Shown piece by piece: positions 55,168-63,167 of a stretch of 64,000 nucleotides of DNA (within the stretch, counting starts at the first letter, position 1; each line of letters begins with the position of its first letter). The stretch is from Alloalcanivorax balearicus MACL04 (GTDB taxonomy: Bacteria; Pseudomonadota; Gammaproteobacteria; Pseudomonadales; Alcanivoracaceae). The stretch is taken from contig NZ_ARXS01000017.1 of NCBI RefSeq assembly GCF_025532145.1, positions 1-64,000 on the forward strand, given 5' to 3'. The notes under the pieces were generated by a model. That model saw only the letters and a program-made list of their open reading frames with translations, was not told where the DNA came from and did not search any database. Position numbers and translations under genes: made by a program.

Positions 55168-55362
55168 AGTACCGTCACAGCATGCCTGCGAAGCAGGCTC
55201 CCGAGCCTGATGACGATATACGACTTACGCGGGCAACCAGCCCGGCTGAATCAGCGCCTGTTGGCAAGGTCACCACCGGCATCTGGCAACGTCGCACCGG
55301 CAATGACCACAGGATTCAGGAGTGATCAAACTAATAATGGCACCCTTCCTCCAGGGCTGGTA

Positions 55363-55399
55363 TTGTCGCCTATGACTTATTCATGGTGATTTGCGACAA
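55363..55399. promoter_or_regulatory. inverted repeat upstream of the GlxA-type regulator
   Basis: TTGTCGC (55363-55369) and GCGACAA (55393-55399) are perfect 7-bp arms 23 bp apart, ending 17 bp before the start codon. The wide spacing suits an AraC-type protein bound as two monomers; possible autoregulation. Confidence 0.4.
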
Positions 55400-55416
55400 A
55401 CCTACCAAGGACAACA

Positions 55417-56409
55417 ATGTATCAAGTCAGCGTCCTGGCCTATGACGGCGTTTTCGCCTCCGCCCTGGCAGGGGTGGTGGATCTGCTCAATCTTACCGGC
55501 GTGACCTGGAACCGCATCCACGGTCTGCCCCTGGACCGGCAATTCAAGGTCCAGGTGGTCTCCCGCGGCGGCCAGCCGGTGCGCTGCAACGCCGGTCTGC
55601 GGCTGGCGGTGGATAACGCCATCGAGCGGGTGGACAGCAGCGATCTGGTGCTGGTGCCCACCATCGGCAACGAGATCACCAGTGTGCTCAAAGCGGAACA
55701 GGACACTCTGGAATGGCTGCGTTTTCTGCATGCGGGCGGTGCCGATCTGGCCAGTAACTGCACCGGCGCCTTCCTGCTCGCCGAGGCCGGTCTGCTGGAC
55801 GGCCGCCGCGCCACCACCCATTGGGGCTACAGTCCACTGTTCCGCCAACGCTATCCGCAGGTGAACCTCAACGAGCGCGAGCTGATCACCCGGGACGGCA
55901 ACATCTTCTGTGCCGGCGGCGGTACCGCCTGGCGCGACCTGACCATCCTGCTGGTGGAGCGTTATTGCGGCGCCGACATGGCGCGGGAGCTGGCCAAGGC
56001 GTTCGTTATCGACGTGCGTAACGACCCGCAAAGCATCTACGCCGGTCTGCCGGCCAAGACCTATCACCGCGACGAGCAGGTGCAGCAGGTCCAGTCCTGG
56101 CTACATGAGCACTATGCCGAGCCCACCACCCTGGCCGACCTGGCCCAGCGCGTGCACCTCAGCCCCCGGCAGTTGCAGCGGCGCTTTATCGCCGCGCTCG
56201 GCGAGCCGCCCCTGCAGTATTTGCAGCGGGTGCGCATCGAGGCCTCACGCAAAATGCTGGAGCGCGGCGCCACCAATCTGGGCACCCTGGCGGAGCAGGT
56301 CGGCTATCAGGACGTGAGCAGTTTCTCCCGGCTGTTCAAACGCCACACCGGGTTGTCACCGAGCCATTACCGGCAGCGTTTCGCCCGCGTCGGCGCCCTG
56401 CGCGACTGA
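55417..56409 (+). CDS. GlxA-family (DJ-1/PfpI-AraC) transcriptional regulator
   Basis: A 330-residue regulator with an N-terminal DJ-1/PfpI-like amidase fold (residues about 3-185; SNCTGAFLLAEAGLLDGRRATTHW carries the elbow cysteine) and a C-terminal AraC DNA-binding domain with two helix-turn-helices (TLADLAQRVHLSPRQLQRRF; LAEQVGYQDVSSFSRLFKRH). Members control amino-acid, carnitine and betaine catabolism. An amino-acid symporter follows on the same strand after 44 bp, a likely target or operon partner. Confidence 0.92.
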   Translation: MYQVSVLAYDGVFASALAGVVDLLNLTGVTWNRIHGLPLDRQFKVQVVSRGGQPVRCNAGLRLAVDNAIERVDSSDLVLVPTIGNEITSVLKAEQDTLEWLRFLHAGGADLASNCTGAFLLAEAGLLDGRRATTHWGYSPLFRQRYPQVNLNERELITRDGNIFCAGGGTAWRDLTILLVERYCGADMARELAKAFVIDVRNDPQSIYAGLPAKTYHRDEQVQQVQSWLHEHYAEPTTLADLAQRVHLSPRQLQRRFIAALGEPPLQYLQRVRIEASRKMLERGATNLGTLAEQVGYQDVSSFSRLFKRHTGLSPSHYRQRFARVGALRD

Positions 56410-56453
56410 CCTAGGCGTGCAATTCCAGGCTTCACTCCTTAAAGTGAAGCTTC

Positions 56454-57836
56454 ATGGATGAATCAGAATCACAACTCGAACTGATACTGGGGAAGATCGT
56501 CGGCTTTGTCTGGGGCCCGCCACTGGTCACCTTGCTGGTGGGCGGCGGCCTGTTCTTCCTGTTTTACTCCCGCCTGCTGCCCTATCGCCATCTCGGCCGG
56601 GGCCTGCGCCTGCTGTTCAAACCGCCGGATCATGACGACCAGGGCTCGCTGTCCCATTTTCAGGCGCTGAGCACGGCGTTGTCCGGCACTCTGGGCATGG
56701 GCAATGTGGGCGGCGTGGCGGTGGCCATCGCCACCGGCGGTCCGGGTGCCATTTTCTGGATGTGGATGAGCGCCCTGCTCGGCATCGCCACCAAATTCTA
56801 CACCTGCACCCTGGCGGTGATGTACCGGGGCAAGGACAGCGAAGGCACGCTCCAGGGCGGCCCGATGTACATCATCCGCGAGGGCATGGGGCGGCGCTGG
56901 CGCCCGCTGGCTTACTTCTTCGCCTTCGCCGGCCTGCTCGGCACCATGCCGATCTTCCAGGTCAATCAATTGGTCCAGGTGGTACGGGATGTGATCGCCA
57001 CACCAGCCGGCTGGACCACTGATGACCAGCACTTTTTGTTCGACCTCGGACTCGGGGCGCTGCTGGCGATCCTGGTACTGGGGGTAGTGGCCGGCAAACT
57101 GCCGCGTCTGGCCCGGGTCACCTCCACCCTGGTGCCGGCCATGGTGCTCAGCTATCTGAGCCTCACCGGCGTGGTGCTGATCGGCAACAGCGACCAGATT
57201 CTTCCCGCACTGAAGCTGATCGTCGTCGATGCCTTCACCGGGCAGGCGATGGTCGGCGGCGCTATTGGCGCGATGATCATCACCGGGGTCCGCCGCGCCG
57301 CTTTCTCCAATGAGGCCGGCATCGGCACCGAAGCCATGGCCCATGGCGCCGCTCGCACCCGCGAACCGGTCAGCGAGGGACTGGTGGCCATGCTCGGCCC
57401 GATCATCGACACCCTGGTGGTGTGCACCTGCACCGCTTTGGTGATTCTGATCAGCGGCGCCTGGACCAGCGGCGACAATGACGGCGTCTCGCTGACCGCC
57501 GCCGCCTTCGGCAGCCTGTTCGACGAGGCCGGTTCGGTGGTCATGGCGCTGACAGTGAGTGTGCTGGCGTTCAGCACGGTGCTGACGTTCTGGTACTACG
57601 GCAGCAAATGCCTGGGATTCATGATCGGGGCCCGCCATCAGCATCATTACGTATGGTTTTACCTTTTTTTAATAGTACTCGGCGCCATTGCATCGCTGAA
57701 TACGGTGATCAGTGTGGTGGACACCATGTATGCACTCATGGCGATCCCCACCATGACCGCTTCTCTGGCGCTGGCACCCAAGGTGAACCAGGCGGCGCGG
57801 CGTTATTTCCGTAAGGACGTCGGGGGAAGCGGCTAA
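56454..57836 (+). CDS. sodium:alanine/glycine symporter (AGCS family)
   Basis: A 460-residue inner-membrane transporter of the AGCS family (AlsT/DagA). Signature ALSGTLGMGNVGGVAVAIAT lies in the first third; ITGVRRAAFSNEAGIGTEAM in the middle. About ten hydrophobic segments run from residue 20 (VWGPPLVTLLVGGGLFFLFY) to about 440. Substrate is probably alanine, glycine or a related small amino acid, coupled to Na+. It follows the GlxA-type regulator. The 347 bp after it contain no convincing gene. Confidence 0.92.
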   Translation: MDESESQLELILGKIVGFVWGPPLVTLLVGGGLFFLFYSRLLPYRHLGRGLRLLFKPPDHDDQGSLSHFQALSTALSGTLGMGNVGGVAVAIATGGPGAIFWMWMSALLGIATKFYTCTLAVMYRGKDSEGTLQGGPMYIIREGMGRRWRPLAYFFAFAGLLGTMPIFQVNQLVQVVRDVIATPAGWTTDDQHFLFDLGLGALLAILVLGVVAGKLPRLARVTSTLVPAMVLSYLSLTGVVLIGNSDQILPALKLIVVDAFTGQAMVGGAIGAMIITGVRRAAFSNEAGIGTEAMAHGAARTREPVSEGLVAMLGPIIDTLVVCTCTALVILISGAWTSGDNDGVSLTAAAFGSLFDEAGSVVMALTVSVLAFSTVLTFWYYGSKCLGFMIGARHQHHYVWFYLFLIVLGAIASLNTVISVVDTMYALMAIPTMTASLALAPKVNQAARRYFRKDVGGSG

Positions 57837-58183
57837 CGCCGGTGCGCATCCTCATTTCGTGGAAGTTGTGATGCCGCCCGGCGCAGGAGGCGATCGTTTT
57901 TGCCACTATCCCGTCCGGTTCCAGGGAAATACTCCCAGGAACGGCGATATTTGCGGCTCGAACGATGCCGAATGTAAAACGGGTGTTGTGGGGTAGGCGG
58001 ATCCTTGGCTTCGAGAATGAACGCGACGCATTTTGGGGGGCGCGGCTTCGAGTATCCGGCCGGCGGAGGTAATACCGCCGCCACCGGGCCAGGCATTTCG
58101 TGGAGACCGAAGGTGACGGTTGTCAGGAAGCGGCTCTCACCTCACAATATACAAAAAATATCACAAACAAGCGGTGTTTAATT

Positions 58184-59059
58184 ATGTTGTGGGGGAAAAC
58201 ACACTCATTTCATCGGTTTGTCGATACTCAGCTACGGGATCTGCGCGAACGCTACGGCCTGTCCCTGTGGATGCTGATTCGTAAAACCGGCGACGACTGG
58301 CGCCTGCTGCGCAGCAACGGCAGCGGCTATGCCTTGACCACTGGCGAGCACTTCAGATGGCCGGAAGCCCGTGGCCGAACCGGTCCTTCAATCCACACCA
58401 ACGCCGGCGTGCTGCTGGACGCCGAAGCCCATTCACCGCCCTACCCGGTGAACCGGCCGATGAAAGTCGGAGCCTGTCTGCGCCTGCCGCTGTACGGCGA
58501 CGGGGATCGTCTGCTCGCCGTGCTTTGCGCGCTGGATCCGGAGCCGCAGCCCCATCTGACCGAGCAATTGCTTCCTTCTTTGCAACGTCAGGCGTTCCTG
58601 CTGGAAACCGCCCTGTCGTGGAACCTCTCGCTGCTCAACCAGCAAAGGGTCAGTGATTTTCTCGAAGATGACGGCCGTGATCCGGATACCGGCATCCTTG
58701 ATGTCACCGGCTGGTCGCGGATTCTGGAAAAAGAACGCCAGCGCTGCCGCAACTACGGTCTCGGCGCTACTATTCTGCGTTTGCACGGCACCGGCCTGGA
58801 ACGGTGCGACCGTCGTCAGCGGCTGGCGGACTCTCTCGCCGCCCTGGTGCGCGAACAGGACATGGTGGCCTATCTCGGCCATGGCCAGTTCGCGATACTG
58901 CTCGCCGAAACCTCGATAATGCAAAGCCTGCGCATGCGCGCGCGTATCCTCGATGCCCTCGCCGCCAAGGATCTGCCGGTGGTGTGCGAGCCGGAGAGTC
59001 TGATCCTCAATTCCGGTGCCCTCCAGCCCGAGGTGCTGTTGCACAGCGCGGTCCATTAG
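58184..59059 (+). CDS. GAF-like plus degenerate GGDEF domain protein
   Basis: A 291-residue cytosolic protein. The N-terminal part (about 10-145) resembles a GAF sensor (LRDLRERYGLSLWMLIRKTG, LRLPLYGDGDRLLAVLCALD). The C-terminal part (about 165-290) has GGDEF-fold landmarks (DPDTGILDVTGWSRILEKER, DMVAYLGHGQFAILLAET). The GGDEF loop is replaced by GHGQF, so cyclase activity is unlikely and a binding or structural role is more probable. The start ATG at 58184 lacks a strong ribosome site; a GTG at 58100 is also possible. Confidence 0.72.
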   Translation: MLWGKTHSFHRFVDTQLRDLRERYGLSLWMLIRKTGDDWRLLRSNGSGYALTTGEHFRWPEARGRTGPSIHTNAGVLLDAEAHSPPYPVNRPMKVGACLRLPLYGDGDRLLAVLCALDPEPQPHLTEQLLPSLQRQAFLLETALSWNLSLLNQQRVSDFLEDDGRDPDTGILDVTGWSRILEKERQRCRNYGLGATILRLHGTGLERCDRRQRLADSLAALVREQDMVAYLGHGQFAILLAETSIMQSLRMRARILDALAAKDLPVVCEPESLILNSGALQPEVLLHSAVH

Positions 59060-59062
59060 GGA

Positions 59063-59196
59063 GCCTTTGGAAAACGTCATGCCGGACTACCAAATAACGT
59101 CATGCCGGACTTGATCCGGCATCTCTCTCTACGAAGTGGTGCGCCCTGCTGAGGGAGCTCCCGGGTCACGCCCGGGATGACGGGCGTTTTCCAGAA
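59063..59196. repeat. palindromic intergenic element, copy 2
   Basis: Bounded by CCTTTGGAAAACG and CGTTTTCCAGA. It contains GCCGGACTTGATCCGGC and CCCGGGTCACGCCCGGG, with an internal duplication of CGTCATGCCGGACT. It is the inverted homologue of 17022-17132 and lies between the two GGDEF-type genes. Confidence 0.75.
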
Positions 59197-59319
59197 CCGC
59201 CTTAGTTACCTCCAGGCACCACCGCGAAGCGCCCTTCCCGCCAGGGAACTTGCACCCATCCCCACCTGACCGGATACTCTCAACTTCTAAGAAATAATCG
59301 TATTTTTTGGGGGGAAACC

Positions 59320-60087
59320 ATGGCGTCGGCTCATAGTGCTCATTCGGATTCGCCGACACCAGTCGGGGCCGGGGACCGCTTCTATGCCTTGCGCATGACC
59401 GCTCTGATCACCTTTTGCGGTCTGCTGCTGTCCTCTCTGATCACCAGCATTGGTGTCTTGCTTACCGGTGAACGGGACTGGTTGTCCGCAATCTGTCTGG
59501 CCCTGTTGATCCCCCTGCTGCTGCTGCCCCCTCTGGGCTATCCGTTGTTGTTGCGCCTGTCCTCCCTGCGCCGGGAAAATCGCGCTCTGCAGCAACAGGT
59601 TCGCGAAGATCATCTCACCGGTTTGTTCAATCGTCCGCACTTGCTGGGCATGCTGGAACGTGAGCTTTCCCTGAGCCAGCGCCACGATTACGTGGTGTCC
59701 GTTTTACTATTGGATGTCGCCGATTTCACCGATCTGGCCGACCGTCACGGCCGCCGCGCCGCTGATCGTCTACTGCGGGTGTTCGCCGACCGCATCCGGG
59801 ACAAGATTCGCGAAAGCGACCTGTTCGGACGCATCGACGGCGCCCAGTTCCTTCTGGTACTGCCTCATACCAGCCAGCTCGACGCCCTCCATATGGCGGA
59901 GGGCCTGCGCGCGCTGGTCACCAGCATGCAGGTGCCGGGGATAGAGGACAGCCTCCAGTTTGAAGTTCGTCTGGGGGTGGCCAGTACGGAGAACACCGGC
60001 CCCAATCTGAACGCTCTACTGAATGAGGCCGACTACACGCTCTATCAAAGCCGGAATGATCTCCGTCACCGTGCCGACCAAAACTAA
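59320..60087 (+). CDS. membrane protein with degenerate GGDEF domain
   Basis: A 255-residue protein with two transmembrane helices (about 25-48 and 55-78) and a GGDEF-fold domain (about 95-250): REDHLTGLFNRPHLLGMLER fits the diguanylate-cyclase start DxLTGLxNR. The active loop reads RIDGAQFLLVLP instead of GGDEF, losing the essential acidic residues. It may act as a c-di-GMP-independent partner. A GGGGGG-rich ribosome site precedes the ATG. Its neighbours are a second degenerate GGDEF protein and the major OmpA-type porin. Confidence 0.82.
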   Translation: MASAHSAHSDSPTPVGAGDRFYALRMTALITFCGLLLSSLITSIGVLLTGERDWLSAICLALLIPLLLLPPLGYPLLLRLSSLRRENRALQQQVREDHLTGLFNRPHLLGMLERELSLSQRHDYVVSVLLLDVADFTDLADRHGRRAADRLLRVFADRIRDKIRESDLFGRIDGAQFLLVLPHTSQLDALHMAEGLRALVTSMQVPGIEDSLQFEVRLGVASTENTGPNLNALLNEADYTLYQSRNDLRHRADQN

Positions 60088-60148
60088 TCCTAATTACCTA
60101 TGAATAACACAACCTTCTAGTACCAATCATTAACAAACTGACGTCTTT

Positions 60149-60189
60149 CATGTCGCGGTATGACATGTGTTTGTAAATTTTCTTATTAA
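60149..60189 (+). promoter_or_regulatory. ompA-type promoter with inverted repeat
   Basis: CATGTC, GCGGTAT, GACATG (60149-60167) is a perfect 6-7-6 inverted repeat overlapping a -35-like ATGACA (60160-60165), with TATTAA 18 bp downstream (60184-60189). A transcript start near 60195 would leave a leader of roughly 80 bases. Confidence 0.4.
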
Positions 60190-60274
60190 TAAGCGCCGCC
60201 CCATTTACTCCTAAAATATGCATGACAAACTGTTCCAGTGTTTGTTCTGCCTACACGATAAAAAGGAAGGAGTT

Positions 60275-61444
60275 ATGGACGCTAAACATTTTCTTGCCTC
60301 CAGCATTGCACTGGCATCGGTATCCGTTGCGAGTGTCGCTACGGCCGCGGATATCCCCGACCGGTATTTCTACCTCGGTGGTCACGTCAGCCAAAGCTGG
60401 ATGGATATTGGCGATCACTACGAAGAAGACAACTACATCAGCGACACCCAACCGGGAATGGGTAACGACACCGTGACCCTGCCGGGTGCCCAACTGGGTT
60501 ACCGTTTCAACCGTGACTGGTCCATCCAGGCATGGTGGGAGCGTAACAACTACGAGCACGTGGACCTGCGTAACAACTTCGTCAGCCTGCGCAAGCACTT
60601 TCGTGGTGATGCTTCCCCGTTCGAAACCTATGTCGGTTTGAACGCCGGTGAAACCCGTACTGAGTTCAACAGCGAAAGCGACGACGATTTCAAGGAAACC
60701 GTTGGTGGTGTTGAATTCGGTGTGCAAACCGCTCTGGCCCGCAACTTCCTGCTGGACGTAGGCGCTCGCCCGACCTACAGCTTCCGCAGCGAGCGTTGGG
60801 ACGGTCAGATCTACGCCGGCCTGAACCTGCTGATCGGCGCTTCCAGCGCTGCCAAGCCGGCTCCGGTAACCGACGTGGCCACCGACAGCGACGGCGATGG
60901 TGTTCCGGATGATCGTGATCAATGCCCGAACACTCCGGCCGGTGCGGTAGTCGATGCCCGCGGTTGTGAGCTGGACGACGACGGTGACGGCGTGCCGAAC
61001 AGCGCTGACCAGTGCCCGAACACCCCGGCAGGCGCGAAAGTCGACGAGGTGGGCTGCCAGCTCTACCTGACCGAAGACATTAAAGAAACCCTGTACGTGG
61101 AATTCGAGTTCGACAAGGCCGTTGTTCGTCAAACCTCCTACCCCGAGCTGGAAGGCCTGGCTACCCGCATGCGCGAGTACCCGTCCGCAAACCTGGTTCT
61201 GGAAGGTCACACCGACAGCGTAGGCGCTGAAGCTTATAATCAGAAACTGTCCGAGCAGCGTGCCAACGCCGTGAAAGACGTGCTGGTTAACCACTTCAAC
61301 GTGGACAGCAGCCGCATCTCCGCTGAAGGTTACGGCGAAGCCAAGCCGATTGCTGACAACAGCACTCGCGATGGCCGCGCTCAGAACCGTCGCGTGGAAG
61401 CAATCATGAAAGCGACCGTGAAAGAAGCTCAGTTCCAGGACTAA
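60275..61444 (+). CDS. OmpA/OprF-family outer membrane protein with thrombospondin type 3 repeats
   Basis: A 389-residue protein with a signal peptide (residues 1-24, ending ATAA). An eight-strand N-terminal barrel (RYFYLGGHVSQSWMDIGDHY onward) is followed by two calcium-binding thrombospondin type 3 repeats (DSDGDGVPDDRDQCPNTPAG and DDDGDGVPNSADQCPNTPAG, about residues 209-262). The C-terminal OmpA peptidoglycan-binding domain holds LEGHTDSVGAEAYNQKLSEQ. Codon choice is more biased than that of its neighbours, as for an abundant protein. AAGGAAGGAG precedes the ATG and a strong terminator follows. Confidence 0.94.
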   Translation: MDAKHFLASSIALASVSVASVATAADIPDRYFYLGGHVSQSWMDIGDHYEEDNYISDTQPGMGNDTVTLPGAQLGYRFNRDWSIQAWWERNNYEHVDLRNNFVSLRKHFRGDASPFETYVGLNAGETRTEFNSESDDDFKETVGGVEFGVQTALARNFLLDVGARPTYSFRSERWDGQIYAGLNLLIGASSAAKPAPVTDVATDSDGDGVPDDRDQCPNTPAGAVVDARGCELDDDGDGVPNSADQCPNTPAGAKVDEVGCQLYLTEDIKETLYVEFEFDKAVVRQTSYPELEGLATRMREYPSANLVLEGHTDSVGAEAYNQKLSEQRANAVKDVLVNHFNVDSSRISAEGYGEAKPIADNSTRDGRAQNRRVEAIMKATVKEAQFQD

Positions 61445-61481
61445 TCGGAACCGCTTCAAACAGAGAGTCCTCGACTCTTGG

Positions 61482-61512
61482 AAAAAGCCCGGCCTTCGCG
61501 CCGGGCTTTTTT
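61482..61512 (+). terminator. intrinsic terminator after the OmpA-type gene
   Basis: AAAAAGCCCGGC (61482-61493) and GCCGGGCTTTTTT (61500-61512), a short CTTCGC loop and a clear T-run. Confidence 0.9.
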
Positions 61513-61587
61513 ATGGCGGAATAACGGGAATGGAGGGCTCGGGTCTGTGCGGACAACCGCTGGCACGGAAAGGGCTACGAAGCCGCT

Positions 61588-61654
61588 GTGGGAGCTTGCC
61601 TGCAAGCGAATGGGCTTCCGGGCACCAAGATTCGCTTGCAGGCAAGCTCCCACA
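61588..61654. repeat. REP/BIME-like inverted pair (I)
   Basis: TGTGGGAGCTTGCCTGCAAG then CGAAT, an 18-bp linker, and the inverted ATTCGCTTGCAGGCAAGCTCCCACA. Together with the terminator it is what I can see in the 402-bp gap before the acyl-CoA dehydrogenase gene. Confidence 0.85.
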
Positions 61655-61846
61655 GCGACGTTGTCCACGATGGAGGGGAATGCCGTTTCTCTCTGCCCCC
61701 TGCCCGGCAGCCCCGAATCCGTCAGCGTCAAGACTGCTCGGTCACTGTCGCGGCTGCGCTGCCGCCGCCCCTGGTCGAGGCAGTCAATCCCTGAGAGGCC
61801 GCCTGCCTCATAATCAGATCATTCGATAACGACCACGGGGATTCTC

Positions 61847-63154
61847 ATGGCCAAAGATGCTATTGGCTACGCACTCACTGCCCTTAACCGTCTGGCGTCC
61901 TCCGAGCTGCTGGACCGGCTGGGTATGCGCCATACCGCCGAGCGGCTGGCCTATCGCCTGACCAAGGGCGGTTTCCAGGTACTCACCACTTCCGCCCGCG
62001 CCTTCAAGTCGGCCCGTAAAGTGGACCGGCCCGAGCGCCTCAACGCGCCGGGCACCACCACCGACCTGTTCGATCTCAATATCACCGAAGAACAGCAGAT
62101 GATCCGCGATAGCGTGCGAGCTTTCGCCGGCGAGGTACTGAGGGAACAGGCCGAACGGGCTGATCATGGCCAGGGTATCGCCGAGGAGGTGCTGGGTCAG
62201 GCGCGGGAACTGGGTCTGAATTTCTTCGCCGTCCCCGAAGCGCTCGGTGGCGCCGCCAATGAGAGCACCACCATCACCAGCATGCTGGTGGCCGAGGATC
62301 TGGGCTGGGGGGACATGGGCCAGGCAGTAGCGATTCTGGCGCCCATGGGCGTCGCCAACGCCCTGACTCGCTGGGGCACGGCCACACAGCAGGACAGGTA
62401 TCTTGGCAGTTTCGCCGAGGAACAGGCGCCGTTGGCCACCATCGCGGTAACGGAGCCGCGTCCGCTGTTCGATCCCATGGTGCTGAACACCCACGCCACC
62501 CGCGATGGTGACGACTGGGTCATCAACGGTGAGAAGTCCCTGGTTCCGCTGGCCGCGGAAGCCGAGCTGTTTCTGGTGGCGGCCGCCACCGAGGAAGGGC
62601 CAGCGGTGTTCATCGTCGAAGGTGGCACCGAGGGACTGACCGTGGGAGAGGATCCCGCCATGGGGATTCGCGCCAGCGCCCAGCGGCCGCTGCACCTCAA
62701 TGAAGTGAGGGTCCCGGAACAGAACCGCCTGGGCGACGAGGAGTTTGATTATCGCGCCTTCGTCGACCTCGGCACTCTGGCCTGGTGCGCTCTGGCCATC
62801 GGCACCGCCCAGGCGGTACTGGATTATGTGGTCCCTTACTGTAATGAGCGTACCGCTTTTGGTGAGCCGATCAGCCACCGTCAGGCGGTGGCCTTTATGA
62901 TCGCCGACATGGCCATCGAACTGGACGCCATGCGCATGCTCACCTACCGCGCGGCGTGCCGCGCCGAGCAAGGCAAATCGTTCCGCCGCGAGGCCCATCT
63001 GGCCCGAACTCTGGTCAAGGACAAAGCCATGAAGATCGGCACCGATGGCGTTCAGCTTCTCGGCGGCCACGGCTTTACCAAGGAGTATCCGGTGGAACGC
63101 TGGTACCGTGATTTGCGTGCCGTTGGCGTCGCCTTTGGCGGTCTGCACCTGTAA
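61847..63154 (+). CDS. acyl-CoA dehydrogenase family protein with altered active-site motifs
   Basis: A 435-residue member of the acyl-CoA dehydrogenase family. An N-terminal extension of about 65 residues precedes the ACAD core (ITEEQQMIRDSVRAFAGEVL). The FAD-loop consensus TEPGxGSD is replaced by TEPRPLFDP (about residues 203-211). The C-terminal region VQLLGGHGFTKEYPVERWYR lacks the usual YEG(T) segment that holds the catalytic glutamate in many members. It could be the non-catalytic partner of the next gene, as in heteromeric mycobacterial FadE pairs (inference). Thirteen bases separate the two genes. Confidence 0.88.
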   Translation: MAKDAIGYALTALNRLASSELLDRLGMRHTAERLAYRLTKGGFQVLTTSARAFKSARKVDRPERLNAPGTTTDLFDLNITEEQQMIRDSVRAFAGEVLREQAERADHGQGIAEEVLGQARELGLNFFAVPEALGGAANESTTITSMLVAEDLGWGDMGQAVAILAPMGVANALTRWGTATQQDRYLGSFAEEQAPLATIAVTEPRPLFDPMVLNTHATRDGDDWVINGEKSLVPLAAEAELFLVAAATEEGPAVFIVEGGTEGLTVGEDPAMGIRASAQRPLHLNEVRVPEQNRLGDEEFDYRAFVDLGTLAWCALAIGTAQAVLDYVVPYCNERTAFGEPISHRQAVAFMIADMAIELDAMRMLTYRAACRAEQGKSFRREAHLARTLVKDKAMKIGTDGVQLLGGHGFTKEYPVERWYRDLRAVGVAFGGLHL

Positions 63155-63167
63155 GGAGGAACCGCAC

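Noticed and set aside
57833-58096. Minus-strand 87-codon frame after the AGCS symporter
   Set aside because: Pro/Arg-rich, no recognised motif, no clear ribosome site, and it overlaps the symporter stop. It cannot be excluded but is not supported.
58184-60087. Active diguanylate cyclases
   Set aside because: Both proteins lack the GGDEF/GGEEF catalytic loop (GHGQF and IDGAQF instead).
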